Below, piece by piece: positions 18,629 through 27,791 of a DNA stretch of 64,000 nt (its first letter is position 1; each line of letters starts with the position of its first letter). A model generated the notes under the pieces. It ran no database searches and had not been told where the DNA came from. It worked only from the letters and a program-made list of their open reading frames with translations. The position numbers and the translations under genes are program-made. This DNA comes from Kordiimonas sediminis (lineage in GTDB: Bacteria > Pseudomonadota > Alphaproteobacteria > Sphingomonadales > Kordiimonadaceae), in assembly GCF_014656395.1 (NCBI RefSeq), contig NZ_BNCI01000002.1, positions 62,001 to 126,000 of the forward strand, written 5' to 3'.

Positions 18629-21600
18629 ATGGACGACTTATTAAACGAATTCCTAACTGAAACCGGAGAAAGCATTGACGTAGTAGACGTCGAATTGGTG
18701 AAGCTTGAGCAGGATCCGAACAACAAGGAAGTGCTTGATAACATTTTCCGTCTGGTTCACACGATCAAAGGTACATGCGGGTTTCTTGGTTTACCTCGGC
18801 TGGAGTCTGTTGCCCACGCGTCCGAGAATGTTCTTGGTAAGTTCCGTGATGGCGAGTTGCAGGTAAATGAACATGCCGTGACGGTCATTCTGGAAAGTCT
18901 TGACCGCATTAAAGAAATTCTAGCGGGGCTTGAAGCAACAGAAGAAGAGCCGGAAGGCGATGATTCTGATCTGATTTCCAGGCTTGATGCAATTGCTGAA
19001 GGAAAGGCCGCTGCCGCAACACCAGCCGCTGCAGAGGTGCAGGAGCCAGAAGTAGAGGACGGGGAAATCATTGATCCCGGCCTTGGTCGCGCACTTAAGC
19101 CCGGTGAAGTATCGCTTGAGGAATTGGAAGCAGTGTTTCAGAACACTCCTGGACCAGAAGAGGAAGGCGCCAGCGCGGACACAAGTGCTTCTGCTGGTGC
19201 TGATAGTTCGCTGTTTGACCGTTTGGGTGGTGAAGATACCGTTGCTGTTGTTGCGCACTTGCTGGCGCAGCGCCTTGGTAACGACAAGTCGCTCTCGAAG
19301 TTTTTTGCAGGTACATCAGATGAGCAACTTAAGGATAAATTCACTGGCCTGATGCTGTCGCTTTTCAAGGACGATATTGATTCTGCAGAAGCTGTTAGCC
19401 AGACACTGGTCACAGCGTCTGGGCTTGCGGATGCAAACTTCTCAGCCCTCTTGGAAATGGTGAAGGCGGTACTTGTGGAGTGCGGTGTCGACGGTGATGC
19501 TGCAGATGAAGCCACGATGAGCTTTGAGTTGATTAGAGACGGCGTGATTGGCTCGTCTAAAGCGATTGCTCCAACTAAACAGGAACCTGGCAAAGAAAAG
19601 GCGACTGCTGCCGGCACAGAATCCAAACGCACAAGCCAGTCCATTCGGGTTAGTGTAGACCTGCTTGAAGAACTGATGACAATGGTGTCAGAACTGGTTC
19701 TTACGCGTAACCAGCTTCTTCAAATTGTTCGTAATATGGAGAGTAGTGAGCTTTCTGTGCCTCTACAGCGACTGTCGCAGTGTACTACTGAATTGCAGGA
19801 AAATGTGATGAAAACGCGCATGCAGCCGATTGGTAATGCATGGGCGAAGCTGCCGCGGATTGTGCGTGATCTGACAGTTGAACTGGACAAGAAAATCAAT
19901 CTGGAAATGTTGGGTGCAGACACAGAACTGGATCGTCAGGTTCTGGAATTGATCAAAGACCCGCTAACGCATATGGTGCGTAATTCTGCCGACCACGGCA
20001 TTGAACTGCCAGCGGTTCGTATTGCCAGCGGTAAGCCTGAAACAGGTACTATCACACTAGATGCATACCATGAGGGTGGGCACATCATTATGGAAATCCG
20101 GGATGATGGTGCGGGTATTTCTGTATCTAAACTCTCAGAAAAAATTCTGGAGAAAGGGTTGGCTACCGAGGCTGAATTAGCTGAGATGAGCGACAACCAG
20201 ATTCAGAAGTTTATCTTCCATCCGGGTTTCTCAACAGCTGCAAAGATCACGTCTGTATCTGGTCGCGGTGTTGGTATGGATGTTGTGCGGACCAATATCG
20301 AAAAAATTGGCGGCACCATTGATATGAAGTCGACCGAGGGTAAAGGGTCTGTTTTCCAGATCAAAATCCCGCTGACACTGGCGATCGTTGCCGGGTTGAT
20401 CGTTGAAGCCTCTGGTGAACGGTATGCAATTCCGCAAATCAGTGTTGTTGAGTTGGTGCGTGCGTCACAGAATTCAGAACACCGTATTGAAAAGATCAAG
20501 GATACACCAGTTCTGCGGCTAAGAAACCGGTTGCTGCCTCTTGTATATTTGAATGAGGTACTTGGTTTTGAAACGCGGGAAAATCTGGAAGGGAAAGAAT
20601 CTGATGACTTTATCGTGGTTGTGCAGGTTGGTGCCTTCACATTTGGTATAGTCGTCGATCAGGTCTTTGACACAGAAGAAATCGTGGTTAAGCCCGTGGC
20701 GCCAATCTTGAAGGATTTGTCTGTCTATTCTGGTAATACCATTCTGGGTGACGGTAGTGTCATTATGATCCTTGATCCTAACGGTATTGCGAATATTGCA
20801 AACTCTGGTGGCGTGGAAACTGCACACAGCAGTGAACAAGCACAGGAAGAGGCATCTCAGCGCATGAAATCTGAAGATCAGGAAGCAATGCTTGTATTCC
20901 GTGCGGGCGGTAAAAACCCGAAAGCGGTGCCGCTTGCACTAGTTGCGCGCCTCGAAGATATTGAGGTGAAAGATATTGAACAGTCTGATGACAAGCTGAT
21001 GGTCCAGTATCGTGGTAATTTGATGCCACTTGTTAAAGCTCATCCTGATATTGAGCTAAGTGAAGATGGTCGCCAGCCAGTTCTGGTCTTTACTGACCGC
21101 GAGTATACTATGGGGCTGGTCGTTAGTGAAATCCTCGATATTGTTGATGAATCTCTCAAGATTGAGTTGGCATCAAACAAACAAGGTGTCATGGGGTCGG
21201 CTGTTATCGACGGTAAGGCTACCGAGGTTATTGATGTTTCTTTCTATCTTAATCAGGCGTTTGACGACTGGCTGAAAAGTAAAGATATGAACGATGCTAC
21301 TGCGCCGACAGCTGGTGGCTCCGTACTGCTGGTTGATGACAGTGATTTCTTCCGCAATATGCTGCGTCCTGTGCTTTCTGTTGCTGGATTTAGTGTTCGT
21401 ACGGTGTCTACACCAGCGGCTGCGCTTGGCCTAAGAGACGAAGGCTTTGATTTTGATCTGATTATTTCTGATATCGAAATGCCAGAAATGAATGGGTATG
21501 AGTTTGCCAAGGAAGTTCGCTCAGGCGGTGCATGGGAAAATACTCCCATGATTGCTTTGTCATCGCTGGCGACAGAGAAGGACATCAAACGCGGCAGAGA

Positions 21601-21694
21601 TGCAGGGTTTAATGACTATGTAGCCAAATTTGATAAGGAAACTTTGCTGAGAAGTATTTCCCAGCAGCTTAAAATTCAGGGAGATGCAGCATGA
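18629..21694 (+). CDS. cheA: Hybrid chemotaxis histidine kinase CheA with globin-like insert and receiver domain
   Basis: A 1,021-residue kinase, much longer than the usual 650. Visible order: Hpt domain (residues 1-105, phospho-His44 in RLVHTIKGTCGFLG); acidic linker; a segment at about 193-308 resembling group 1 truncated haemoglobins (LFDRLGGEDTVAVVAHLLA, FFAGTSDEQLKDKF) but without the haem-ligand His; dimerisation helices (about 337-400); HATPase (about 424-578, with MVRNSADHGIE and GRGVGMDVV); two CheW-like regions (about 585-715 and 752-880); and a receiver domain (about 895-1015, phospho-Asp in LIISDIEMPEMNG). The ATG at 18629 is preferred to a GTG 15 nt upstream because of a GCAGG ribosome site and the family start MDDLLNEFLTETGES. 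It overlaps cheW by 4 bp. Confidence 0.93.
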   Translation: MDDLLNEFLTETGESIDVVDVELVKLEQDPNNKEVLDNIFRLVHTIKGTCGFLGLPRLESVAHASENVLGKFRDGELQVNEHAVTVILESLDRIKEILAGLEATEEEPEGDDSDLISRLDAIAEGKAAAATPAAAEVQEPEVEDGEIIDPGLGRALKPGEVSLEELEAVFQNTPGPEEEGASADTSASAGADSSLFDRLGGEDTVAVVAHLLAQRLGNDKSLSKFFAGTSDEQLKDKFTGLMLSLFKDDIDSAEAVSQTLVTASGLADANFSALLEMVKAVLVECGVDGDAADEATMSFELIRDGVIGSSKAIAPTKQEPGKEKATAAGTESKRTSQSIRVSVDLLEELMTMVSELVLTRNQLLQIVRNMESSELSVPLQRLSQCTTELQENVMKTRMQPIGNAWAKLPRIVRDLTVELDKKINLEMLGADTELDRQVLELIKDPLTHMVRNSADHGIELPAVRIASGKPETGTITLDAYHEGGHIIMEIRDDGAGISVSKLSEKILEKGLATEAELAEMSDNQIQKFIFHPGFSTAAKITSVSGRGVGMDVVRTNIEKIGGTIDMKSTEGKGSVFQIKIPLTLAIVAGLIVEASGERYAIPQISVVELVRASQNSEHRIEKIKDTPVLRLRNRLLPLVYLNEVLGFETRENLEGKESDDFIVVVQVGAFTFGIVVDQVFDTEEIVVKPVAPILKDLSVYSGNTILGDGSVIMILDPNGIANIANSGGVETAHSSEQAQEEASQRMKSEDQEAMLVFRAGGKNPKAVPLALVARLEDIEVKDIEQSDDKLMVQYRGNLMPLVKAHPDIELSEDGRQPVLVFTDREYTMGLVVSEILDIVDESLKIELASNKQGVMGSAVIDGKATEVIDVSFYLNQAFDDWLKSKDMNDATAPTAGGSVLLVDDSDFFRNMLRPVLSVAGFSVRTVSTPAAALGLRDEGFDFDLIISDIEMPEMNGYEFAKEVRSGGAWENTPMIALSSLATEKDIKRGRDAGFNDYVAKFDKETLLRSISQQLKIQGDAA

Positions 21695-22179
21695 ACGATC
21701 TTGTAGTTAAGCAAAACAGCAGTCTTGTTGCTGTCGAGGAAGCGCAAGAAGTTGTCACTGTTAATCTGGCAGGACAGGTCTTGGGTATTCCAGTGCTTGA
21801 GGTACATGATGTCCTGAATGCGCAGCAAATTACAAAAATTCCTTTGTCTCCGGAATGGGTGTCTGGTGTACTTAATCTCCGTGGTCGGATTGTAACGGCG
21901 ATTGACCTGCGTGCCCGTCTTGGTCTTCCTCCACGGGAAGATGGCGAGAAAAGCATGTCTGTTGTTGTGGAATACAATGACGAGCCTTACAGTCTACAAA
22001 TTGATTCTGTTGGTGAAGTTCTGAGACTGGACGGATCTATGTTTGAACGTAATCCTGTCACGCTTGAACAGCGTTGGCGGAATGTAAGTACAGGCATTTA
22101 CCGACTGGAAAAACAGCTGCTTCCAATATTGGATGTTGAAAAGTTGCTGGACTTTGAGGGTGCTGCTAAGGCAGCATAG
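21691..22179 (+). CDS. cheW: Chemotaxis coupling protein CheW
   Basis: A 162-residue single CheW domain protein that couples chemoreceptors to CheA. The core is visible in VTVNLAGQVLGIPVLEVHDV (about residues 22-41), SPEWVSGVLNLRGRIVTAID (about residues 52-71) and the C-terminal LLPILDVEKLL. Its ATG overlaps the cheA stop by 4 bp, so the two are probably made in step. No receptor (MCP) gene is in this window. Confidence 0.94.
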   Translation: MNDLVVKQNSSLVAVEEAQEVVTVNLAGQVLGIPVLEVHDVLNAQQITKIPLSPEWVSGVLNLRGRIVTAIDLRARLGLPPREDGEKSMSVVVEYNDEPYSLQIDSVGEVLRLDGSMFERNPVTLEQRWRNVSTGIYRLEKQLLPILDVEKLLDFEGAAKAA

Positions 22180-22253
22180 GCACTCATAGGTAAATGTGGT
22201 TGTGAGTGCATTGCAGAGGGATCGCTGCAGCGACCCAGGGGAGATAGTCAAAC

Positions 22254-22619
22254 ATGAAAACCTGCTTGGTTGTCGATGACTCTAAAGTCATCCGTAAGGT
22301 TGCCCGGCGTATTCTGGAAGAGCTTAGTTTCAACGTTGAAGAAGCTGTTGACGGACAGGATGCTCTGGATGTATGCAATCGCATGATGCCCGACGTGGTC
22401 TTGCTAGATTGGAACATGCCTGTCATGAACGGCCTTGAGTTTCTGAAAAAGCTGAGATCTATGCAGGGTGTTGAGCAGCCCATCGTAGTGTTCTGTACAA
22501 CGGAAAATGATATGTCTCACATCCGCGTTGCGATTGAGGCGGGTGCCAATGAATATATTATGAAACCGTTTGACCGGGAAATCATTGAAGCGAAATTTAG
22601 CCAAGTTGGCTTGATGTAA
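22254..22619 (+). CDS. cheY: Chemotaxis response regulator CheY
   Basis: A 121-residue stand-alone receiver domain. The acidic pocket (VVDDSK), phospho-Asp in VVLLDWNMPVMNG (about residues 46-58), the Thr of FCTTEND and the Lys of YIMKPFDREI are all present, so it should be a functional CheY that binds the flagellar switch FliM/FliN. It lies 74 bp after cheW; GGGGAGA precedes the ATG. Confidence 0.94.
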   Translation: MKTCLVVDDSKVIRKVARRILEELSFNVEEAVDGQDALDVCNRMMPDVVLLDWNMPVMNGLEFLKKLRSMQGVEQPIVVFCTTENDMSHIRVAIEAGANEYIMKPFDREIIEAKFSQVGLM

Positions 22620-22635
22620 AGGGATTTCCTCATCT

Positions 22636-23913
22636 GTGACTACGACTTTACCAAACCGCGCAAGTGACGTGTCTACTCAGAATCCTTTCCGGGTTATGGT
22701 GGTGGATGATAGTGCGATTATTCGCGGTTTTCTTTCCAGATACCTCTCTGAAGATCCAGAAGTTGATGTAGTAACAACGGCCAATAATGGCGAGATTGCT
22801 ATCCGGCAACTCGGTGTCCATAAAATTGAAGTTGTTGTTCTGGACATTGAAATGCCGGTGATGGACGGCATGACGGCGCTGCCAAAAATGCTGGAAAAAC
22901 AACCTGGCTTGCAGGTTGTCATGGCATCGACGCTTACTTTGAAAAATGCAGAGATTAGTTTGCGTGCCTTGCAGATGGGGGCGGTGGATTATGTGCCGAA
23001 GCCTGAGACTGCACGGTCTGTAAATGCTAATATCGACTTTCGCCGCGAGCTGGTTGAAAAAGTAAAAGCGTGGGCAAGAAGATCACGCGATAAACGCGGC
23101 GAAGAAATGCCGGTCGTGATCGACCCTTCCAAAAAGTCTCATGGTGTGTCCTTCATAAAGCCTGCTGCTGAGCGCTCGTCAGGGCGTCCCGCGGCATCTG
23201 GTTTTGTGACAGCGGCAAGGCCATCGCGTCCAGCAGCCACTGTTGTGGGACGTGCTGGCGGAAATGATCGGACGGCAACAGGTGTTCAGGAAAGTGGCGC
23301 TACTGCTATCTCGCTTAGGAAAGGGTCTTTAAAGACACCGAAAATCCTGGCTGTGGGATCCTCAACAGGGGGCCCACAGGCATTGATGAAATTTTTTGGC
23401 CAGTTTCAAAAACCACCAAAGGTTCCTGTTGTCATAACCCAGCATATGCCGGCTAATTTTACTGCAATACTGGCAAACCATTTGGGGCAGGCTACTGGTT
23501 GGCCGTCAAAGGAAGCTGTGCACGGAGAAGAAGTGCAGGCCGGACATATCTATGTCGCGCCAGGTGGTAAGCATTTGATTTTGAAAAAAGAAGACAACAA
23601 GATTCTCACTATTCTTACCGACGATGCACCAGAGAACTTTTGTAAACCTGCTGTGGACCCGTTGTTTCGCAGTTTGAGCGATATATACGGTGATGCAGCA
23701 TTGGCTGTTGTGTTAACAGGAATGGGACACGACGGTTTGAAGGGCGCGCGTGATTTGACGCAAAAGGGTGGAACAGTTTACGCCCAGGATGAGGCATCAA
23801 GCGTTGTGTGGGGCATGCCAGGGGCTGTTGCTACTGCAGGGTTATGCACTCAGGTGCTGCCACTTGACCAGTTGGGGGCTAAAACATTTAACCGACTTCA
23901 AGGAGGCGCATAA
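22636..23913 (+). CDS. cheB: Chemotaxis protein-glutamate methylesterase CheB
   Basis: A 425-residue two-domain enzyme: an N-terminal receiver (about residues 18-135, phospho-Asp in VVVLDIEMPVMDG), a long Ala/Arg/Ser-rich linker (about residues 155-230), and the C-terminal methylesterase with the Ser-His-Asp triad in AVGSSTGGPQAL, VITQHMPANF and LTGMGHDGLKGA. It removes methyl groups or deamidates receptor glutamines to reset adaptation. The start is GTG at 22636, 16 bp after cheY, with AAAGGGA upstream. The TAA overlaps the cheR ATG by 1 bp. Confidence 0.94.
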   Translation: MTTTLPNRASDVSTQNPFRVMVVDDSAIIRGFLSRYLSEDPEVDVVTTANNGEIAIRQLGVHKIEVVVLDIEMPVMDGMTALPKMLEKQPGLQVVMASTLTLKNAEISLRALQMGAVDYVPKPETARSVNANIDFRRELVEKVKAWARRSRDKRGEEMPVVIDPSKKSHGVSFIKPAAERSSGRPAASGFVTAARPSRPAATVVGRAGGNDRTATGVQESGATAISLRKGSLKTPKILAVGSSTGGPQALMKFFGQFQKPPKVPVVITQHMPANFTAILANHLGQATGWPSKEAVHGEEVQAGHIYVAPGGKHLILKKEDNKILTILTDDAPENFCKPAVDPLFRSLSDIYGDAALAVVLTGMGHDGLKGARDLTQKGGTVYAQDEASSVVWGMPGAVATAGLCTQVLPLDQLGAKTFNRLQGGA

Positions 23914-24749
23914 TGCGTTCAGAAGATTTCGAATTCCTTGCTGATATGCTGAAAAGGCGCTCAGGGTTAATGCTGACCAAGGATAAAGTGTATCTTCTTG
24001 AAAGCCGGTTAACACCGCTTGCTCGTAACCATGGTCTGGAGTCGTTAGAGGCACTGGTCCAGAAATTACGTGTATCACGCAGCGAGGCGCTTGCTGTAGA
24101 AGTGACAGAAGCAATGACTACGAATGAGTCATTCTTTTTCCGGGATAACACACCTTTTGATCTGTTTAAAAAGCACGTCCTGCCTATGGTGGAAAAAACA
24201 AACACCACAAAACGGCTTCGGATCTGGTGTGCGGCTGCTTCAACCGGGCAAGAGCCATATTCCCTGGCCATGATCCTGAAAGAAAACTGGTTCAAGTGGA
24301 AAGACTGGAATATTGAAATTGTAGGTACTGATATTTGTACGCAGGTACTGGAAAAGGCCAAGAAAGGCCACTATAGCCAGTTCGAGGTACAGCGCGGCCT
24401 GCCGATCCAGATGCTGATCAAATATTTCACCCAGGATGGTGACGTCTGGAAGCTGAATGACGAAATTAAGAGTATGGTCAAATACCGTCCTTTTAATCTG
24501 CTTGATTCATATTCGACGCTGGGCAGTTTCGATGTGATTTTCTGTCGGAATGTGTTGATTTATTTTGATCAGAAAACAAAGTCAGACGTTTTAGAGCGGA
24601 TGCGTCGCAATCTGTCAGATCAGGGTGTGTTGTTCCTAGGGGCGGCCGAGACAGTTCTGGGTATCACTGATGCCTTTAAACCGGTGCGCGGCCAGCGTGG
24701 CTTGTATGTACCAAGTGCAGGGAATGTGGAACAGTTGATGGGCTTCTGA
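23913..24749 (+). CDS. cheR: Chemotaxis receptor methyltransferase CheR
   Basis: A 278-residue SAM-dependent methyltransferase that methylates chemoreceptor glutamates. The N-terminal helical domain (about residues 1-75) includes the conserved GLMLTKDKVYLLESRL; the catalytic domain has the SAM-binding RIWCAAASTGQEPYSLAM (about residues 106-123) and FDVIFCRNVLIYFD (about residues 208-221). It ends the cheAWYBR operon and is followed by a bidirectional terminator. AGGAGG lies just before the shared TAATG start. Confidence 0.95.
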   Translation: MRSEDFEFLADMLKRRSGLMLTKDKVYLLESRLTPLARNHGLESLEALVQKLRVSRSEALAVEVTEAMTTNESFFFRDNTPFDLFKKHVLPMVEKTNTTKRLRIWCAAASTGQEPYSLAMILKENWFKWKDWNIEIVGTDICTQVLEKAKKGHYSQFEVQRGLPIQMLIKYFTQDGDVWKLNDEIKSMVKYRPFNLLDSYSTLGSFDVIFCRNVLIYFDQKTKSDVLERMRRNLSDQGVLFLGAAETVLGITDAFKPVRGQRGLYVPSAGNVEQLMGF

Positions 24750-24785
24750 TTGAAGCGTGCATACAAACGGCCCAATAAGTAATAA

Positions 24786-24816
24786 TAAAAAAGCACCCGG
24801 ACCGGGTGCTTTTTGT
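24786..24816. terminator. Bidirectional terminator between convergent cheR and ctrA
   Basis: A 9-bp perfect stem (AGCACCCGG / CCGGGTGCT, single-base centre) has an A-run before it and a T-run after it, so it can terminate both cheR on the plus strand and ctrA on the minus strand. Confidence 0.88.
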
Positions 24817-24843
24817 CTTTAAACTGGTCACTAACAGTGACAT

Positions 24844-25545
24844 TTATTCAGCAGCCGCCACGTCATCGCCTGATGGGTCACGCAGGACATAGCCACGTCC
24901 CCAAACGGTCTCGATGTAGTTTTGTCCATCAGTAGCGTTCGCAAGCTTTTTGCGGAGTTTACAGATAAACACGTCAATGATTTTCAGTTCTGGTTCATCA
25001 ATGCCGCCGTAAAGGTGATTAAGGAACATTTCCTTGGTCAGCGTTGTTCCTTTGCGCAGGGACAGAAGTTCTAACATGGCGTATTCCTTGCCTGTCAGAT
25101 GTACGCGCTGGCCTTCTACCTCAACGGTCTTGGTGTCAAGGTTTACGGCAAGACGGCCTGTTTTGATGATAGACTGAGAATGTCCCTTAGAGCGGCGCAC
25201 AATCGCATGAATGCGGGCAACCAGTTCTTCTTTGTGGAATGGCTTGGTTAGATAATCATCTGCGCCGAAGCCCAGCCCTTTAACCTTTGCTTCCATTTCC
25301 GCAAGGCCGGACAGGATCAAAATAGGCGTATTTACCTTGGCCGTACGCAGACGTTTCAGGACGTCATAACCATGCATGTCAGGCAGGTTAAGGTCCAGGA
25401 GAATAATGTCGTAATCATACAGTTTGCCCAAATCCAGACCTTCTTCGCCAAGGTCTGTGCTGTAGACATTAAAACCTTCTGCATTAAGCATTAATTCAAT
25501 ACTGCGCGTGATCGTTGGATCATCTTCGATAAGCAAAACACGCAT
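24844..25545 (-). CDS. ctrA: Cell-cycle master response regulator CtrA
   Basis: A 233-residue OmpR-type regulator. The receiver domain has the acidic pair in LLIEDDP and phospho-Asp51 in [13 protein letters not shown], and the winged-helix DNA-binding domain ends [11 protein letters not shown]. CtrA binds TTAA-N7-TTAA sites and controls flagellar, chemotaxis and cell-cycle genes in alphaproteobacteria. The ATG at 25545 has a strong AAGGAGGG; an in-frame start 96 nt upstream adds a non-homologous basic leader. The C-terminus is VAAAE, so it lacks the terminal Ala-Ala that serves as the ClpXP degradation tag in Caulobacter CtrA. Confidence 0.95.
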   Translation of the reverse strand: MRVLLIEDDPTITRSIELMLNAEGFNVYSTDLGEEGLDLGKLYDYDIILLDLNLPDMHGYDVLKRLRTAKVNTPILILSGLAEMEAKVKGLGFGADDYLTKPFHKEELVARIHAIVRRSKGHSQSIIKTGRLAVNLDTKTVEVEGQRVHLTGKEYAMLELLSLRKGTTLTKEMFLNHLYGGIDEPELKIIDVFICKLRKKLANATDGQNYIETVWGRGYVLRDPSGDDVAAAE

Positions 25546-25937
25546 TGGCGTAACCCTCCTTCCATACTTGCGAGATATTTTAACCCCGCGTTTACTCTGG
25601 AATTCCCTCATTTTTCGGGGGAATAAATGGCACTTGTCCATAGTGTTGGCCGGGACAAAATACCTTCAATTTTAACTAATATTAACGAAGGTTAACGCGG
25701 CTGTCCAAGGAAAAGTGAATTCTGGCCTTAAGTCCATGATTTCAATGTATTAAGTGTCTTTTTTTGATACAATAATGCTGATTTCGTGTCTGGTTTAGCT
25801 ATACAAGACAGATGCTTCGGAAATTGACTGTTTATGGCGGGTACGGTACGAATCTAAAATAAAGTATTTTTGCCGAATATGCGGTAACTACCAGACTGCA
25901 AGAAAATCTGCCACTCAAGCTGGCAAAGGAATGCCCC
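25546..25937. promoter_or_regulatory. Divergent ctrA / fliI intergenic control region
   Basis: This 392-bp gap has no plausible gene. It holds three TTAAC repeats whose TTAA cores start at 25672, 25682 and 25692, exactly one helical turn apart, and a looser TTAA-N7-TTTA pair at 25580-25594, about 35-50 bp upstream of the ctrA ATG. The canonical CtrA box has N7 between TTAA units, whereas the phased repeats have N6, so direct CtrA binding is plausible but unproven. The region from about 25,720 to 25,870 is AT-rich and may hold the fliI promoter. Confidence 0.5.
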
Positions 25938-27296
25938 TTGGAAACACTTATTCAGGAAATTGAACGAATTCAGTCAGAGTGCCGATACGGAAGGGTGTCC
26001 GGTGTCAGGGGATTGCTTGTCGAAGTCTCGGGTATTGAGCAGTATGTTTCCATCGGGTCGCGTATGGAGGTGCAGACGCGCGATATGCGCACTGTGCCCA
26101 TTGAGGTCGTCGGATTTCGTCAAGGGGCCATATTGGCGATGCCGTACGGTGCACTGGAGGGGGTCGGCGTAGGCTGCAAAGCCATTTTGGTGCAATCAGA
26201 GCCGGTTATTTTCCCCGGGCGGGAGTGGCTTGGCCGGGTGATCAATGCATTCGGTGAACCGATTGACGATAAAGGGCCCATTGCGTCCGGTAATGCCCCC
26301 AGAATGTTGCGGGCCAATCCGCCGCCTGCACATGCACGTCAACGTGTCGGTGAGAAGCTGGATCTGGGTGTGCGGGCACTGAATAGCTTTATCAGTTGTT
26401 GCCTCGGGCAGCGGATGGGTATTTTTGCCGGTTCCGGGGTTGGTAAATCTGTTCTTATGTCGATGATTGCTCGATACAGCGGCGCTGACATTAACGTTAT
26501 CGGCCTGATCGGCGAGAGGGGCAGAGAGGTTCAGGAGTTTCTCGAAGATGATCTGGGGCCCGAAGGGTTGGCACGGTCTGTTGTTATTGTTGCCACCTCT
26601 GATGAAAGCGCGCTGATGCGCCGCCAGGCAGCATATACAACGCTAACGGTTGCTGAATATTTTCGGGACAACGGGGCCAATGTCATGTGTCTGATGGACA
26701 GTGTGACCCGTTTTGCGATGGCGCAGCGCGAAGTTGGCCTTGCAGGGGGCGAGCCGCCGACGACAAAAGGGTACACACCAACCGTATTTACTGAACTTCC
26801 GCGTCTGCTCGAACGGGCAGGGCCCGGGCCAAAGGGTAAGGGGAATATCACGGGCCTCTTTACCGTTCTCGTTGAAGGGGATGACCATAATGAACCTGTC
26901 GCGGATGCCGTGCGAGGTATTCTGGATGGGCACATTGTTATGGAACGGGCAATAGCCGAACGGGGAAGGTTCCCTGCGATCAATGTGTTGAAGTCCATTT
27001 CCAGGACCATGCCGCGCTGTAATACCGACTTTGAAAACCTGTTGGTGCGCGAAGCAAAACGGTACATGTCTACCTATTCTGATATGGAGGAAATGATCCG
27101 TCTCGGAGCCTACAAGGCGGGTAGTAACGCGGATGTTGACGCTGCTATCCAGTATCACCCTTATATGGAGGAATATTTAGGACAGTGGAAAGATGACGCC
27201 ACCTCGCTTGAGGAAGGGTATGCCCGTCTTGAAAAAATTCTGAATCTGGGGCCTGCGGGCGATGTTATCCGGTCGTCCGGATTGGGGCAGGGCTAA
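25938..27296 (+). CDS. fliI: Flagellar export ATPase FliI
   Basis: A 452-residue F1-beta-like ATPase that powers or gates flagellar type III export. Walker A is [11 protein letters not shown] (about residues 166-176), with [19 protein letters not shown] and the Walker B region [19 protein letters not shown]. The C-terminal domain has the usual [19 protein letters not shown]. The start codon is TTG, supported by AAAGGA 8 nt upstream and the absence of an in-frame ATG before the conserved N-terminus. fliJ follows 3 bp after the stop. fliH, its usual partner, is about 14 kb away on the other strand. Confidence 0.95.
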   Translation: METLIQEIERIQSECRYGRVSGVRGLLVEVSGIEQYVSIGSRMEVQTRDMRTVPIEVVGFRQGAILAMPYGALEGVGVGCKAILVQSEPVIFPGREWLGRVINAFGEPIDDKGPIASGNAPRMLRANPPPAHARQRVGEKLDLGVRALNSFISCCLGQRMGIFAGSGVGKSVLMSMIARYSGADINVIGLIGERGREVQEFLEDDLGPEGLARSVVIVATSDESALMRRQAAYTTLTVAEYFRDNGANVMCLMDSVTRFAMAQREVGLAGGEPPTTKGYTPTVFTELPRLLERAGPGPKGKGNITGLFTVLVEGDDHNEPVADAVRGILDGHIVMERAIAERGRFPAINVLKSISRTMPRCNTDFENLLVREAKRYMSTYSDMEEMIRLGAYKAGSNADVDAAIQYHPYMEEYLGQWKDDATSLEEGYARLEKILNLGPAGDVIRSSGLGQG

Positions 27297-27299
27297 AGA

Positions 27300-27737
27300 A
27301 TGAGTCGCCTTGACGGGATTATTCGTCTGTATAAATGGGAGCTGGACGAGAAGCGCCGAGAGCTTGTTGACTTGCAGGAGCAAGTGGACAGGGTTCAGGA
27401 GCAAATAGAAATGCTGCATCAGGAAGTTGAAGACCAGAAACAGCACGCTGCAACGGAAGCTGGTTTAACAACAATGGGCGCATATCTTGAAGGAGTGCGC
27501 AAGCGGGAGCAGATGCTGCGTTCTGAATTACGCAAGCGTGAAGAAGCCGTTGCAAAACAGCAGGAACGTGTATCCGAAGCTTTCAGTGAGTTAAAAACCT
27601 ACGAAATCGCACGTGACAAGGAAAAGGCCCGTCAGGTCGCCAAAGTCGCGAAGGTCGAGCAGGCTGAGTTTGATGAACAGGGACTGCGGCGCAGTAGCCA
27701 GCGGGATGCAAGCCAGCATCCTCAACGTAAAAGGTAA
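27300..27737 (+). CDS. fliJ: Flagellar export chaperone/stalk protein FliJ
   Basis: A 145-residue protein that is nearly all helix with clear heptads (about residues 8-125, rich in Gln, Glu, Arg and Lys), matching the coiled-coil FliJ that sits in the FliI hexamer and contacts FlhA. Identification rests on the coiled-coil pattern and length and on its position directly behind fliI; FliJ sequences are poorly conserved. The tail (about residues 125-145) is basic and polar. Confidence 0.82.
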   Translation: MSRLDGIIRLYKWELDEKRRELVDLQEQVDRVQEQIEMLHQEVEDQKQHAATEAGLTTMGAYLEGVRKREQMLRSELRKREEAVAKQQERVSEAFSELKTYEIARDKEKARQVAKVAKVEQAEFDEQGLRRSSQRDASQHPQRKR

Positions 27738-27791
27738 AGACTAATCGGCATTGAGATCTATTTTTATGTGTGATTAGGGAGGGAGGCAACC

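Noticed and set aside
25917-25937. Sigma-54 element in TGGCAAAGGAATGCC just before fliI
   Set aside because: GG-to-GC spacing is one base short, and the stretch is the ribosome-binding region of fliI.
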